From assembly GCF_900115105.1 (NCBI RefSeq), contig NZ_FOYP01000001.1:195472-259471 (forward strand): 64,000 nt of DNA, written 5' to 3'. This document shows positions 15,218 through 23,987 of this stretch, one piece after another. The position numbers and the translations under genes were made by a program. Each line of letters begins with the position of its first letter. The first letter of the stretch is position 1. The stretch comes from Yoonia tamlensis (GTDB lineage: Bacteria; Pseudomonadota; Alphaproteobacteria; Rhodobacterales; Rhodobacteraceae). Below the pieces are notes generated by a model. The model had not been told where the DNA came from. It saw only the letters and a list, made by a program, of their open reading frames with translations, and ran no database searches.

Positions 15218-17533
15218 CTATTCGCCGTAGGGAATCCAGATGTTTTTGACCTCGGTCGCGGCTTGCAGGTAATCTTGGGCCGCAGGCGCAATGGACAGCC
15301 CGTTGTTCACCCATGTCCGTTTCAGATTGCCGGCACTTGCGCGTTCAACCGCGCCGCTGACATCACTGCTTGAGAACGACCAAACCGCATCCAGATCCAT
15401 ATGCGCGGCCAGTGTCGGTGCCAATTCCGCGTGATCACCCGTGATGATATTCACCACGCCAGCGGGCAGGTCGGATGTTTCCAGAACCTGATAGAAATCC
15501 GTTGCCGCTAGCGGGAAGGCCGCGCTCGGGATCAGAACAGTACGATTACCCATCGCAATCGCGGGGGCCATTGCATTGATCAACCCCGACAGCGGGGTAT
15601 CATCGCAAAGGATGCCGATATTTCCAACGGGTTCTTTCATCGCCAATGCGACCCCGCGGATCGGGACGCCATGCGCCTGACCGTCATATTTATCGGCCCA
15701 AGCCGCATAGGTGAACAGGGTCTGAATCGCTGTGTCGACCTCTGCCACGCCGGATTTTCCACCGGTAAGGCTGTTGATCCGCGCCGCAAACTCATCCGCC
15801 CGCGCGGACAGGTTTTCGGCGATATAATACAGGATCTGCGCCCGCAAATGGCCCGTGGTTTTGGACCATCCCTTGGCGGCATTACAGGCCTCAACGGCGT
15901 TGCGAATGTCCTTGCGGTTGCCGATGCCAACATGGCCCAGCAGCTTACCCTTGGCCCCGAAAATTGGCTGCGCATAGCCGCCATCAGGGCGCGCCTGCTT
16001 GCCCCCGATGTAGAACTTGGCGGTGCGGTCCAGCGGATCGGCAGAGGCCCCATCGCCCGCCGCAAAAGGTGTCGCAGGTTTGACCGGTTTGGCTGTCGCT
16101 TTGGGTTTGGTGTAGCCTGCCAGACCTTCCCAGCCGCCTTCACGGCCAAAGCCGCTTTCGCGCACACCACCAAATCCGGCGGCCGCGTCCATCATATTGG
16201 TGCCGTTGATCCAGACGATGCCCGACACCAGTTTGGGCGCGATATCAAGCGCAAGGTTAATGTTTTCAGACCAGACCGACGCTGCCAGCCCGTAGCGGGT
16301 GTTATTGGCAATCTCAACGGCCTCTGACGGGGTCCGGAACGTGGTCGCAGCCAAGACAGGGCCAAAGATTTCTTCTTGCATCAGCGTTGATGCTGACGAC
16401 AATCCGGTGATCAATGTCGGCGGGTAAAAACAGCCTTCGGGCGCTGCGATCTGATAGGTCTCGCCTTCGGTATTGGCATCCACCATCGCGGTGATCTGTG
16501 CAAGCTGCACAGGGTCCACGATCGCGCCAACATCGATACATTTATCAAGCGGGTTGCCGATGCGCAGCCCGTCCATGCGCGATTTTAGCTTGGCATAGAA
16601 ACGGTCCGCAATGCCCTCTTGCACCAGCAGCCGTGATCCAGCACAGCAAACCTGACCCTGATTGAACCAAATCGCATCAACCAACCCTTCGACGGCACTG
16701 TCGATATCGGCGTCTTCAAATACGATATAGGGGGATTTCCCGCCCAATTCCAATGACAGCGCCTTGCCTGATCCCGCAGTCGCTTCGCGGATTTTGCGGC
16801 CAACTTCGGTTGATCCGGTAAAGGCGATCTTGTCGACATCGGCGTTGACCAAAGCGGCCCCCGTATCGCCATCGCCGGTCACGATGTTCACAACACCCGG
16901 CGGCACACCAGCTTGGGTGCAGATCTCGGCGAACACCATCGCGGTCAGCGATGTGTATTCCGCAGGTTTCAACACAACCGTGTTCCCCATCGCCAGCGCT
17001 GGCGCGATTTTCCAAGCGAGCATCAACAGCGGAAAGTTCCACGGGATGATCTGGCCGCACACGCCCAATGCCTCGCTGTCGGGCAATTCATCATCCATCA
17101 ACTGGGCAAAGCCCGCGTGGTGGTAAAAATGCCGGATCGCCAGTGGCACATCGATATCGCGGCTTTCGCGGATCGGCTTGCCGTTATCAAGCGTCTCCAT
17201 CACCGCCAAAAGGCGGCTGTTTTTCTGCAAGAGACGCGCAATCGCATAAAGCACGCGCGCACGCTGATGACCTGATTTGGCCCAAGCAGGCTGCGCCTTG
17301 CGGGCGGCTTTGACGGCGGCGGCGACTTCATCAGCCGTGCCTTTGGTCACGCCCGCCAGCTTTTCGCCGGTGGCCGGATTGTTCGACGCAAAATCATCGC
17401 GCAGCGCGCCCCATTTGCCGTCAATATAGTGGCCCGCGATGCCACCGCGATCCGCAATCCATTGCAGGGCTTCCGATGCGCTTTCGGGGGCAGGGCCATA
17501 GTCCATAGTGTCAAAAATATCCTTGATGGTCAT
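15218..17533 (-). CDS. Bidomain aldehyde dehydrogenase, ALDH16 type
   Basis: A 771-residue NAD(P)-dependent aldehyde dehydrogenase, much longer than the usual 480-500. Residues 1-480 form a complete domain: FTGSTEVGRKI for cofactor binding, LELGGKSP with the catalytic Glu, QGQVCCAGSRL with the nucleophilic Cys, and GFGGVRESGFGREGG. After a Lys/Pro-rich linker, a second, shorter ALDH-like domain begins at about 505 (AKFYIGGKQARPDGGYAQPI). It has PVGNIGILCDDTPLSG but no catalytic Cys or Glu. This is the ALDH16 architecture; a bacterial ALDH16 from Loktanella has a published crystal structure, as I recall. It lies downstream of deoC, so acetaldehyde from deoxyribose phosphate is a plausible substrate. 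Confidence 0.92.
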   Translation of the reverse strand: MTIKDIFDTMDYGPAPESASEALQWIADRGGIAGHYIDGKWGALRDDFASNNPATGEKLAGVTKGTADEVAAAVKAARKAQPAWAKSGHQRARVLYAIARLLQKNSRLLAVMETLDNGKPIRESRDIDVPLAIRHFYHHAGFAQLMDDELPDSEALGVCGQIIPWNFPLLMLAWKIAPALAMGNTVVLKPAEYTSLTAMVFAEICTQAGVPPGVVNIVTGDGDTGAALVNADVDKIAFTGSTEVGRKIREATAGSGKALSLELGGKSPYIVFEDADIDSAVEGLVDAIWFNQGQVCCAGSRLLVQEGIADRFYAKLKSRMDGLRIGNPLDKCIDVGAIVDPVQLAQITAMVDANTEGETYQIAAPEGCFYPPTLITGLSSASTLMQEEIFGPVLAATTFRTPSEAVEIANNTRYGLAASVWSENINLALDIAPKLVSGIVWINGTNMMDAAAGFGGVRESGFGREGGWEGLAGYTKPKATAKPVKPATPFAAGDGASADPLDRTAKFYIGGKQARPDGGYAQPIFGAKGKLLGHVGIGNRKDIRNAVEACNAAKGWSKTTGHLRAQILYYIAENLSARADEFAARINSLTGGKSGVAEVDTAIQTLFTYAAWADKYDGQAHGVPIRGVALAMKEPVGNIGILCDDTPLSGLINAMAPAIAMGNRTVLIPSAAFPLAATDFYQVLETSDLPAGVVNIITGDHAELAPTLAAHMDLDAVWSFSSSDVSGAVERASAGNLKRTWVNNGLSIAPAAQDYLQAATEVKNIWIPYGE

Positions 17534-17557
17534 TGCCCGAACTTTCTCATCATCTTG

Positions 17558-17573
17558 CCAAAAATACTCAAAA
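17558..17573 (-). repeat. T-rich 16-mer upstream of the ALDH16 gene, copy 1
   Basis: On the minus strand this reads TTTTGAGTATTTTTGG and is identical to 49140-49155. It lies between deoC and the ALDH16 gene. Confidence 0.5.
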
Positions 17574-17580
17574 TTCTGCC

Positions 17581-18570
17581 CTACCCAATCGCGTGACGCC
17601 AGCTGGCGGAATAGGCACCCGTGACATGATGTTCGAGTTGCCGTTCAATATCGCCCAAAAGGCTGGACGCGCCAAAACGGAACATGTCAGGCTGTAACCA
17701 ACGGTCGCCCAGTTCGTCTTTCATCATCGACAGATAGACAAGCGCGTCCTTGGCTTTTGAAATACCGCCTGCGGGTTTGTAGCCGACCTTGATTCCCGTG
17801 CGGTCCTGATAGTCGCGGATCGCACGGATCATAGTCAGTGTGACGGGCAGGGTGGCGTTCACGGGTTCTTTGCCGGTTGATGTCTTGATGAAATCCGCCC
17901 CCGCCATCATGCAAACCAGTGACGCGCGCGCCACGTTGCGCAATGTTCCCAATTCGCCTGTTGCAAGGATGGCTTTGACATGGGCATCGCCGCAGGCTTC
18001 GCGCATTTCTTTCATTTCATCATAAAGTGCCTGCCAGTTGCCGGTCAGCACATGGCGGCGCGAAATCACGATGTCGATCTCGGCGGCGCCTGCTTTGACG
18101 CTTTCGCCAATCTCCGCGATCCGCAGGTGAAACGGGGACAGGCCAGCGGGAAAACCGGTGGACACAGCGGCAACGGGAATGCCGGATCCTTGCAACGCAT
18201 CTACCGCTGTTTCCACCATATCGTGGTAAACGCAAACCGCGCCTGTGGTCAGCCCCGTCATGCCAAGCTGATCCAGAATATCGGCGCGCACAGGTTGGCG
18301 CGCCTTGGCGCATAGCCTGCGCACACGGCCTGCGCTGTCATCGCCTGAAAGCGTGGTCAAATCAATCAGGCTGATCGCCTTGCACAGCCATGCGGCTTGA
18401 TAGTCTTTTTTCACACTACGCCGTCCCGGTAGAGTCGCTGCGCGGCGTTCAATTGCGGATGTGTTTGCTTGCACCGCCATGACCCAATCAAGGTCCAATG
18501 GCATGCCGTCATTACGCTTTTCTTGCACCAAGGGAAGTTGGTGCAATGTTTTTGACTGAGTAGATTGCAA
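17581..18570 (-). CDS. deoC: Deoxyribose-phosphate aldolase
   Basis: Splits 2-deoxyribose-5-phosphate into glyceraldehyde-3-phosphate and acetaldehyde in deoxynucleoside catabolism. It is the long class of about 330 residues, like the eukaryotic enzyme. Visible are LIDLTTLSGDD, VKAILATGELG, ADFIKTSTGKEPVNATL with the Schiff-base Lys, and GYKPAGGISKAKDAL with the second catalytic Lys. A TTG start at 18570 is preferred because AGGAGG lies 5 nt upstream; in-frame ATGs at 18591, 18585 and further up lack a clear ribosome site. The gene is followed 48 bp later by the ALDH16 gene on the same strand and preceded by an AraC-type regulator. Confidence 0.93.
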   Translation of the reverse strand: MQSTQSKTLHQLPLVQEKRNDGMPLDLDWVMAVQANTSAIERRAATLPGRRSVKKDYQAAWLCKAISLIDLTTLSGDDSAGRVRRLCAKARQPVRADILDQLGMTGLTTGAVCVYHDMVETAVDALQGSGIPVAAVSTGFPAGLSPFHLRIAEIGESVKAGAAEIDIVISRRHVLTGNWQALYDEMKEMREACGDAHVKAILATGELGTLRNVARASLVCMMAGADFIKTSTGKEPVNATLPVTLTMIRAIRDYQDRTGIKVGYKPAGGISKAKDALVYLSMMKDELGDRWLQPDMFRFGASSLLGDIERQLEHHVTGAYSASWRHAIG

Positions 18571-18659
18571 GGGGGCCTCCTGCATTGCCATCCGAGACTG
18601 ACAGTTCATCTCACAAATGGCAAGTTTTGATCAATCGGTCAAAACAATTTCGCGCGACG

Positions 18660-19496
18660 CTAGGTCAATGGCTGCACAAGCTGACGCTGATAGGACTGAC
18701 GGTATTGCAAGGGGGTGCGCCCGTGGGCTGCGCGGAACAGTTTGTGGAAATGCGACATGTTCGGAATGCCGATCTCGGCGGCGATCGTGCTGACAGGGTC
18801 GCTATCGGTGATCAGGGCGCGCGCGGCATGGGTCATGCGCAATGCGTTCACAAAATCGGACGGCGTCTGGTCGTAATATTTGCGCATTGAACGGCTGACA
18901 TGCGGGTGTGCCTTGCCGGTAAGGGCCACGAATCCGGCGGCACCTTCGCGGAAAACTGCGGGGTCTTTGGCAGCATTGCAGGCACGGTTAAGCCAGTCAG
19001 GCGCTGTGTCAGGGCCACAATCGGCGGTCAGATCGGCGCATAGCGGTAGCAAAAACGCCTCGGCTTGCAGGGCGCTGCGGTCGCTGCGCTCAAGCGCAAC
19101 TGCGGCGTGGTTCAGCGTGGCCAGCTGCCGCATATCGCGGTGATGCTGGACCAATGGCGCCGCTGCCCAAAACAGATGCCCTTGCAACGCGGGGTGCCGT
19201 TCGGCCAGCGCGGCAACCGTGTCCGGATGGATGCAAAGCGACACGACAAGCGCATGTTCGCCGCGACCTTGTAGCGCATGCATCTGGCCAGGCTGCAAAA
19301 AGCAAAGATCGCCTTCGCTTAGCGTGGTGATTCCATCGGGGCAATAGTGGCGCACCTGCCCGTTCTGGACCCAGAAGATTTCATAAAAATCGTGTGAATG
19401 CAATGATTTGGGGCGTTGCGATGTCACCGTGGCGCGTGTCAGATGAATGCGCGCGGCGTCTTTTAGGATATCTTTGTGCAACAGAATCTGGGCCAT
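18660..19496 (-). CDS. AraC-family transcriptional regulator
   Basis: A 278-residue regulator with an N-terminal cupin-like sensing domain (HSHDFYEIFWVQNGQVRHY, LCFLQPGQMHALQG) and a C-terminal double helix-turn-helix: VSRSMRKYYDQTPSDFVNALR, then ISTIAAEIGIP-like VSTIAAEIGIPNMSHFHKLF. The start at 19496 (MAQILLHKDIL) is preferred over one 57 bases upstream, since the longer start would place coding sequence across a palindrome at 19518-19532. It lies in the same direction just upstream of deoC and the ALDH16 gene, so control of deoxyribose catabolism is likely. The ligand is not known. Confidence 0.88.
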   Translation of the reverse strand: MAQILLHKDILKDAARIHLTRATVTSQRPKSLHSHDFYEIFWVQNGQVRHYCPDGITTLSEGDLCFLQPGQMHALQGRGEHALVVSLCIHPDTVAALAERHPALQGHLFWAAAPLVQHHRDMRQLATLNHAAVALERSDRSALQAEAFLLPLCADLTADCGPDTAPDWLNRACNAAKDPAVFREGAAGFVALTGKAHPHVSRSMRKYYDQTPSDFVNALRMTHAARALITDSDPVSTIAAEIGIPNMSHFHKLFRAAHGRTPLQYRQSYQRQLVQPLT

Positions 19497-19517
19497 AGTT
19501 TCGCATAGCACAGGATT

Positions 19518-19532
19518 TGCTGCATTGCAGCA
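19518..19532. promoter_or_regulatory. Palindrome between divergent AraC-type gene and rpe
   Basis: TGCTGCATTGCAGCA is a 7-1-7 perfect dyad, 22 bp upstream of the chosen regulator start. It is a candidate operator for the AraC-type protein or for a repressor of rpe. Confidence 0.35.
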
Positions 19533-19604
19533 TTTATCTTCGCGGCGTGACAAATGGCGCGGGCCGCGGTATCTGCGGGCAACCCGTCAAAACAAGGTAT
19601 CCCG

Positions 19605-20288
19605 ATGTCATTTGATCGCTCTTTGAAGATTGCCCCGTCCATCCTGTCGGCTGATTTCGCGAATTTTGGCATGGAATGTGCCGCAATCGAAGCCCAAGGC
19701 GCGGATTGGGTGCATGTGGATGTAATGGACGGGCATTTTGTGCCCAATATCACCTTTGGCCCTGCGACATGTGCCGCGATCCGCCCGCATATCAAGGGCG
19801 TGATGGATGTGCATCTGATGATTGCGCCGGTTGATCCTTACATTGATGCATTCGCGCAGGCCGGTGCCGATGTGATCACCGCCCATGTCGAGGCAGGCCC
19901 GCATATCCACCGGACCTTGCAGGCGATCCGCGGGGCTGGAGCCAAGGCAGGTGTCGCGCTCAACCCCGGCACGCCGGCAAGTGCTGTGGAATACCTGCTT
20001 GATATGGTCGATCTGGTTTGCGTGATGACCGTAAACCCAGGCTTTGGCGGGCAAAAATTCATTCATTCCCAAGTCGAAAAGGTCCGCCAATTGCGGGCGA
20101 TGATCGGTGATCGACCGATCCACATCGAAATCGACGGTGGTGTTGATCCGACCACTGCGCCGCTTGTCGCTGCGGCGGGGGCGGATGTGCTGGTTGCCGG
20201 TTCCGCTGTGTTCCGTGGCGGCAGTGTGACAAACCCCGCGCCCTACGGCGAAAACATCCGCGCTATCCGGAACGCCTGCGCGGGCTAG
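19605..20288 (+). CDS. rpe: Ribulose-phosphate 3-epimerase
   Basis: Interconverts ribulose-5-phosphate and xylulose-5-phosphate in the pentose phosphate pathway and Calvin-type cycles. The 227 residues form the usual TIM barrel: [14 protein letters not shown] at the start, [18 protein letters not shown] with the metal-binding His and Asp, [19 protein letters not shown], and [13 protein letters not shown] with the second catalytic Asp. VAGSAVFRG binds phosphate. The start at 19605 has AAGG about 9 nt upstream; an earlier in-frame ATG at 19554 would add 17 residues unlike the family. It is divergent from the AraC-type regulator and could supply pentose phosphates to or from the deoC branch. Confidence 0.96.
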   Translation: MSFDRSLKIAPSILSADFANFGMECAAIEAQGADWVHVDVMDGHFVPNITFGPATCAAIRPHIKGVMDVHLMIAPVDPYIDAFAQAGADVITAHVEAGPHIHRTLQAIRGAGAKAGVALNPGTPASAVEYLLDMVDLVCVMTVNPGFGGQKFIHSQVEKVRQLRAMIGDRPIHIEIDGGVDPTTAPLVAAAGADVLVAGSAVFRGGSVTNPAPYGENIRAIRNACAG

Positions 20289-20290
20289 CC

Positions 20291-20308
20291 CTGCACATTT
20301 CCTGCACA
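20291..20308. promoter_or_regulatory. CTGCACA direct repeats, possible response-regulator site
   Basis: CTGCACA occurs at 20291-20297 and 20302-20308, 11 bp apart, which is one DNA turn. OmpR-class regulators often bind such direct repeats, and one is encoded at 20491. The site is about 180 bp upstream of it and just after rpe. Confidence 0.3.
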
Positions 20309-20375
20309 AACGGGCGTGATCTTATGCACCCTGCGAATTTAGATCTGCCGCAAAGCAGTGAAAAAGAGGCAGGAT

Positions 20376-20438
20376 ATGATCATTCGCGGGATACCCAAAA
20401 AACTGGCCAAGGACGCGTGGTGGCTTGACGATGAATAG
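20376..20438 (+). CDS. Possible 20-residue small protein
   Basis: ATG at 20376 preceded by GAGGCAGGAT, encoding MIIRGIPKKLAKDAWWLDDE. The good ribosome site and the placement in the 200-bp gap before the two-component genes make it worth listing. It is too short for family evidence and could be a leader peptide or chance. It has a basic middle and an acidic end, and no membrane segment. Confidence 0.25.
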   Translation: MIIRGIPKKLAKDAWWLDDE

Positions 20439-20490
20439 CCTATCGCAAGTGGCGCAGATTGCGTAGATTCAGGCGCAAGGAGGCCAGACC

Positions 20491-21171
20491 ATGATCTTGA
20501 TTGCTGACGATGACGCGCAAATTCGCGATGTTGTGCGTATTGCGCTGGGCCAAGCGGGGTTCGCAGTGGCAGAGGCCGCCGATGGCCGCGCCGCGTTGGA
20601 AAAAGCGCAAAGCCTAAGCCCCGATCTTATCGTGCTTGATATCGGCATGCCGGAAATGGACGGGCTGTCGGTCTGCCGCGAATTGCGCAAGGTGTCGCAG
20701 GTGCCGGTGCTGTTCCTGACCGCCCAAGCAGACGAGATCGACCGCGTTGTCGGGCTTGAATTGGGCGCGGATGATTACGTGTCAAAACCGTTTTCACCGC
20801 GTGAATTGGTGGCGCGGGTGCGCGCCATCATCAAGCGCAGCGGCACCAGCGCGCCGGAACAGGTGGTGATGCGGCGCGGGGTTCTCAGCCTTGATCCCGA
20901 TCGCCATCTTTGCCACGTCAATGACGCGCCTGTGACCCTGACCGCGCGTGAAATGGAACTGGCGCTGCACCTGATGCGCCGCCCCGACAACGTGCTGTCG
21001 CGCCCGCAACTGGTGGATCAGATCTATGGCACAAATGTGCATGTGTCGGATCGGACGATGGACAGCCATTTGCGCAATTTACGGGCCAAATTGACCGCAG
21101 CGGGCTGTGCGGATGCGATTGAAACGGTACACGGCGTTGGTATCCGGATGGGCGCATGCCGCGGCGGGTGA
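20491..21171 (+). CDS. OmpR-family response regulator
   Basis: A 226-residue two-component regulator. The receiver domain spans about residues 1-115: acidic pocket DDDAQIRD at the start, phospho-acceptor Asp in DLIVLDIGMPEMDG, Thr in LFLTAQ, and Lys in DYVSKPFSPREL. The C-terminal winged helix (about 130-226) shows LTAREMELALHLMRRPDNVLSR and the recognition stretch HVSDRTMDSHLRNLRAKL. AAGGAGGCCAGACC precedes the ATG. It overlaps the sensor kinase gene by 16 bases, so the two are coupled and are almost certainly cognate. Confidence 0.95.
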   Translation: MILIADDDAQIRDVVRIALGQAGFAVAEAADGRAALEKAQSLSPDLIVLDIGMPEMDGLSVCRELRKVSQVPVLFLTAQADEIDRVVGLELGADDYVSKPFSPRELVARVRAIIKRSGTSAPEQVVMRRGVLSLDPDRHLCHVNDAPVTLTAREMELALHLMRRPDNVLSRPQLVDQIYGTNVHVSDRTMDSHLRNLRAKLTAAGCADAIETVHGVGIRMGACRGG

Positions 21172-22082
21172 TCTCCAAATGGCGGCCGCCACTTGGCCTT
21201 GTGCTGGGCGGGACATTGGCGGCGGTGTTCTTTCTGCCGTTGATCGGGATCGGCTATTTTCGGGTCGCGGGCGGTGTGCTTGGATGGGCCGAAACGGCAT
21301 GGATGATCGGCTGGATGGCCTTTGTCGCGACGGCTGTATTGGGCTTCCTTCTGTGGCGGCTTGTGCTGCGGCCCCTGCGTACGTTGACCCAATACGCGCA
21401 GGCCGAAGGCGCAGCCGAGGTGCCTGTGCATTTTGGCACGCCCGAGTTTTCCAAACTGGGCCAATCGGTTATCGCCATGACCGAGACCCTGCAAGGGCGC
21501 GAGGCGGTGCTGCGATCTTATGCCGATCATGTCACCCACGAACTGAAATCCCCTTTAAGCGCCATTCGCGGCGCGGCAGAGCTGCTGGCATCGGACCAGC
21601 TGTCAGCCGCTGACCGCGCGAAACTTGTGGGGAATGTGTCGCTTGCCGCTGCGCGTATTCAGGACCTGCTGGACGACCAGCAGGAATTTGTGCGCGCCCA
21701 TGATCAGACAGGTGCGGGCGTGTCACAACTGTCTGAACTGGTTGCAAAATGGCCCTGCGTGCTGGTCGCGCAGGATGGGCAAGTACCGCTAAGCGCAAAT
21801 GTCGGCGAAGTCGTCATGACCCATCTGATTGGCAACGCATTGCAACACGGGGCGACCCGCGTGACGGTGGCGCTATCGGGCGATTGTTTGCTTGTATCTG
21901 ATGACGGGCCAGGCATTTCAGAAGGAAACCGTTCCCGCATATTTGATCCGTTTTTCACCACCAACCGCGACAAGGGCGGGACCGGCATGGGGCTCGCGAT
22001 TGTGCGGCGGATATTACATGCGCATGGCGCGGACATCAGGCTGCGCGATGGGGCAGGCGCGGTGTTTGAGATCAGTTTCTAA
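21156..22082 (+). CDS. Sensor histidine kinase
   Basis: A 308-residue inner-membrane kinase. Two membrane segments lie at about residues 13-35 and 47-69, with only a very short loop between, so sensing is probably within the membrane or through a partner. A HAMP-like linker (RPLRTLTQYAQAEG) leads to the H box HVTHELKSPLSAIRG. The ATPase domain has N box HLIGNALQHG, G1 DDGPGI, F box FDPFFTT and G2 GGTGMGLAIV. It overlaps the response regulator gene. The short sensor and the membrane protein encoded next (22099) suggest the latter could be an accessory sensor, which is inference. Confidence 0.94.
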   Translation: MPRRVISKWRPPLGLVLGGTLAAVFFLPLIGIGYFRVAGGVLGWAETAWMIGWMAFVATAVLGFLLWRLVLRPLRTLTQYAQAEGAAEVPVHFGTPEFSKLGQSVIAMTETLQGREAVLRSYADHVTHELKSPLSAIRGAAELLASDQLSAADRAKLVGNVSLAAARIQDLLDDQQEFVRAHDQTGAGVSQLSELVAKWPCVLVAQDGQVPLSANVGEVVMTHLIGNALQHGATRVTVALSGDCLLVSDDGPGISEGNRSRIFDPFFTTNRDKGGTGMGLAIVRRILHAHGADIRLRDGAGAVFEISF

Positions 22083-22098
22083 AAGCAGGGGTGACGTG

Positions 22099-22680
22099 AT
22101 GAAACGCCAGTATATCGACAGGCTTGCCTTGGCACTGATCGCGCTCGGATTGGGCTATGCTGCGACGATCTTTGTCGTGGAACTCTCGCGCGGGACGCAC
22201 ATGGGCAACTGGGTCTGGGAACGTCACCAGAACCTGTTTTCGTGGTATTCGCGGCCCTTGTTTATCTTGCCCGCCGCCTATTACGCCTATCGACGCAAAC
22301 TTGGTTATATCATTGGTTTCATGTTGCTGATGGCGACCAGCCTGTTCTGGTTTGCGGCCCCTGAACAAATACCCGAGGCCGTGAGCAGCTATCTTGCTTG
22401 GGAAAAGAAGATGTTTTTCACCAATGAAAACCGCGTGCCCATGTTTGCGCTGATCGCGGCGGTACTGCTGTTCTTGGTTGTCTTCTTTTTTGCATTCTGG
22501 CAACGCAACCCTTGGTACGGTGTGTTGGTCATAAACCTTGGGACGCTTGCAAAAATTGTGGTGAGCCTGACAATGGGCGGTGCGGCGGGCACGGCGGCGA
22601 TTGTGCCGTCAGTGACAAGCCTTTGCATGATCAATGCGATCGCGGGTTTCATTTGGATTCGGGTGCGAAAACGCGCTTAG
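22099..22680 (+). CDS. Multi-pass membrane protein following the two-component genes
   Basis: A 193-residue protein with five or six probable membrane helices: for example LALALIALGLGYAATIFVVE, LFILPAAYYAYRRK, YIIGFMLLMATSLFWFA, MFALIAAVLLFLVVFFFAFW and VTSLCMINAIAGFIWI. I do not recognise the family. The ATG at 22099 follows GGGGTGACGTG; a GTG directly before it is an alternative. It starts 16 bases after the kinase stop, so it belongs to the same transcript. It could be a target or a sensing partner of the kinase. The end overlaps the convergent puuD gene by 4 bases. Confidence 0.8.
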   Translation: MKRQYIDRLALALIALGLGYAATIFVVELSRGTHMGNWVWERHQNLFSWYSRPLFILPAAYYAYRRKLGYIIGFMLLMATSLFWFAAPEQIPEAVSSYLAWEKKMFFTNENRVPMFALIAAVLLFLVVFFFAFWQRNPWYGVLVINLGTLAKIVVSLTMGGAAGTAAIVPSVTSLCMINAIAGFIWIRVRKRA

Positions 22681-23897
22681 CTGCCCGCGCGATACCATGC
22701 AATCAGCGCCTCACGGTCTTGGGGTTCAAGGCCGGTAATATTGGCCGGCGGCATGGCGTGACTGACGCCGGCTTGCAAATATATCTGGCGCGCGTGTTTG
22801 GTAATATCGGCGGTGGTTTCCAAAAATACGCCTTTGGGAGCAACCCGAATATTGTCCCAAAACGGTTCACGCGCGTGGCACATCGAACAGCGGCCCATGA
22901 TGATATCATGGACCGCGTCATAGCCTGCCGCATCGGCAAAGCGTTGCTCGTAAACAGTCAGTTCGCGCGTTTCTGCCTCTTCATAGGTTTCATAGCCGCG
23001 CTGCGTGGATAGCCATGCAATGATGATGAACAAAATCACCGTGACCGCCCAAGTCCAGCTTGGCTTGCCTTTGCGCGCGTGCATGGAATTGAAATAATGC
23101 CGGATCGTGACCCCCATCAGGAACACAAGCGCTGCGATGATCCACGCGTATTTTGTGCCAAAGGCCAGCGGATAGTGGTTTGACAGCATCAGGAAAACCA
23201 CGGGCAATGTCAGATAGTTGTTATGTGTTGACCGGAGCTTTGCGATTTTGCCGTATTTGGGATCGGGGGTGCGTCCGGCCTTGAGATCGGCAACAACGAT
23301 CCGCTGGTTGGGCATGATGATAAAGAACACATTGGCGGTCATGATCGTCGCGGTGAATGCACCAAGATGCAGCAACGCGGCCCGTCCGGTGAATATCTGG
23401 TTATACCCCCACGACATGCCCACAAGCAGCACAAACAGCAGCACCATCAGCGTGGTTGGCGTGTTCCCCAGCGGCGATTTGCATAGGTAATCATAGATAA
23501 CCCAGCCCACAGCCAGCGACGCGGCAGAGATAAACACAGCCTGCCATACCGCCAAATCCGCCTTGGCCGGATCAATCAGGTAAAGTTCGGCCCCGACCCA
23601 ATAGACCACCGCCAACATCGCGGCGCCGGACAGCCATGTCGCATAGCTTTCCCATTTGAACCATGTCAGGTGTTCGGGCATTTCCTTTGGCGCGACCAGA
23701 TATTTCTGGATGTGGTAGAACCCGCCGCCATGGACCTGCCATTCTTCACCATCCGCTGGGCCAGCGATGTCGCGGTTGAGTGACAGGTCCAACGCGATAA
23801 AATAAAAGCTGGACCCGATCCATGCGATCGCCGTGATCACATGCAACCAGCGCACGGCAAAACCCAGCCAGTCCCAAAGAATTGCGATATCATACAT
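22677..23897 (-). CDS. puuD: Urate hydroxylase PuuD (membrane-bound, cytochrome c fused)
   Basis: Oxidises urate to 5-hydroxyisourate at the inner membrane, passing electrons to a C-terminal c-type haem. The 406 residues contain about eight membrane helices (VRWLHVITAIAWIGSSFYFIA near the start) and the polar block FYHIQKYLVAPKEMPEHLTWFKWE. The last 80 residues hold a haem site CSMCH with a later Met in HAMPPANITGL as the probable axial ligand. This arrangement is the PuuD family. It is divergent from a LysR regulator, beyond which are genes for the next urate steps, so the assignment is well supported by context. Confidence 0.94.
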   Translation of the reverse strand: MYDIAILWDWLGFAVRWLHVITAIAWIGSSFYFIALDLSLNRDIAGPADGEEWQVHGGGFYHIQKYLVAPKEMPEHLTWFKWESYATWLSGAAMLAVVYWVGAELYLIDPAKADLAVWQAVFISAASLAVGWVIYDYLCKSPLGNTPTTLMVLLFVLLVGMSWGYNQIFTGRAALLHLGAFTATIMTANVFFIIMPNQRIVVADLKAGRTPDPKYGKIAKLRSTHNNYLTLPVVFLMLSNHYPLAFGTKYAWIIAALVFLMGVTIRHYFNSMHARKGKPSWTWAVTVILFIIIAWLSTQRGYETYEEAETRELTVYEQRFADAAGYDAVHDIIMGRCSMCHAREPFWDNIRVAPKGVFLETTADITKHARQIYLQAGVSHAMPPANITGLEPQDREALIAWYRAGS

Positions 23898-23952
23898 GCG
23901 TTTTCCCCTTTTTGGCCAAGTCTAGCCAAGACGCTAGTTTTCTTGTATTCCC

Positions 23953-23973
23953 TGATACTGCCAAGCTCTATCA
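23953..23973. promoter_or_regulatory. Dyad TGATA-N11-TATCA between puuD and the LysR gene
   Basis: The 90-bp divergent gap holds TGATA and TATCA separated by 11 bp, fitting the T-N11-A plan of LysR-type binding sites. A similar dyad lies in front of puuE (24915-24937). It is likely to be the autoregulatory site of the LysR protein. Confidence 0.45.
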
Positions 23974-23987
23974 AAAATTGCAGAATA

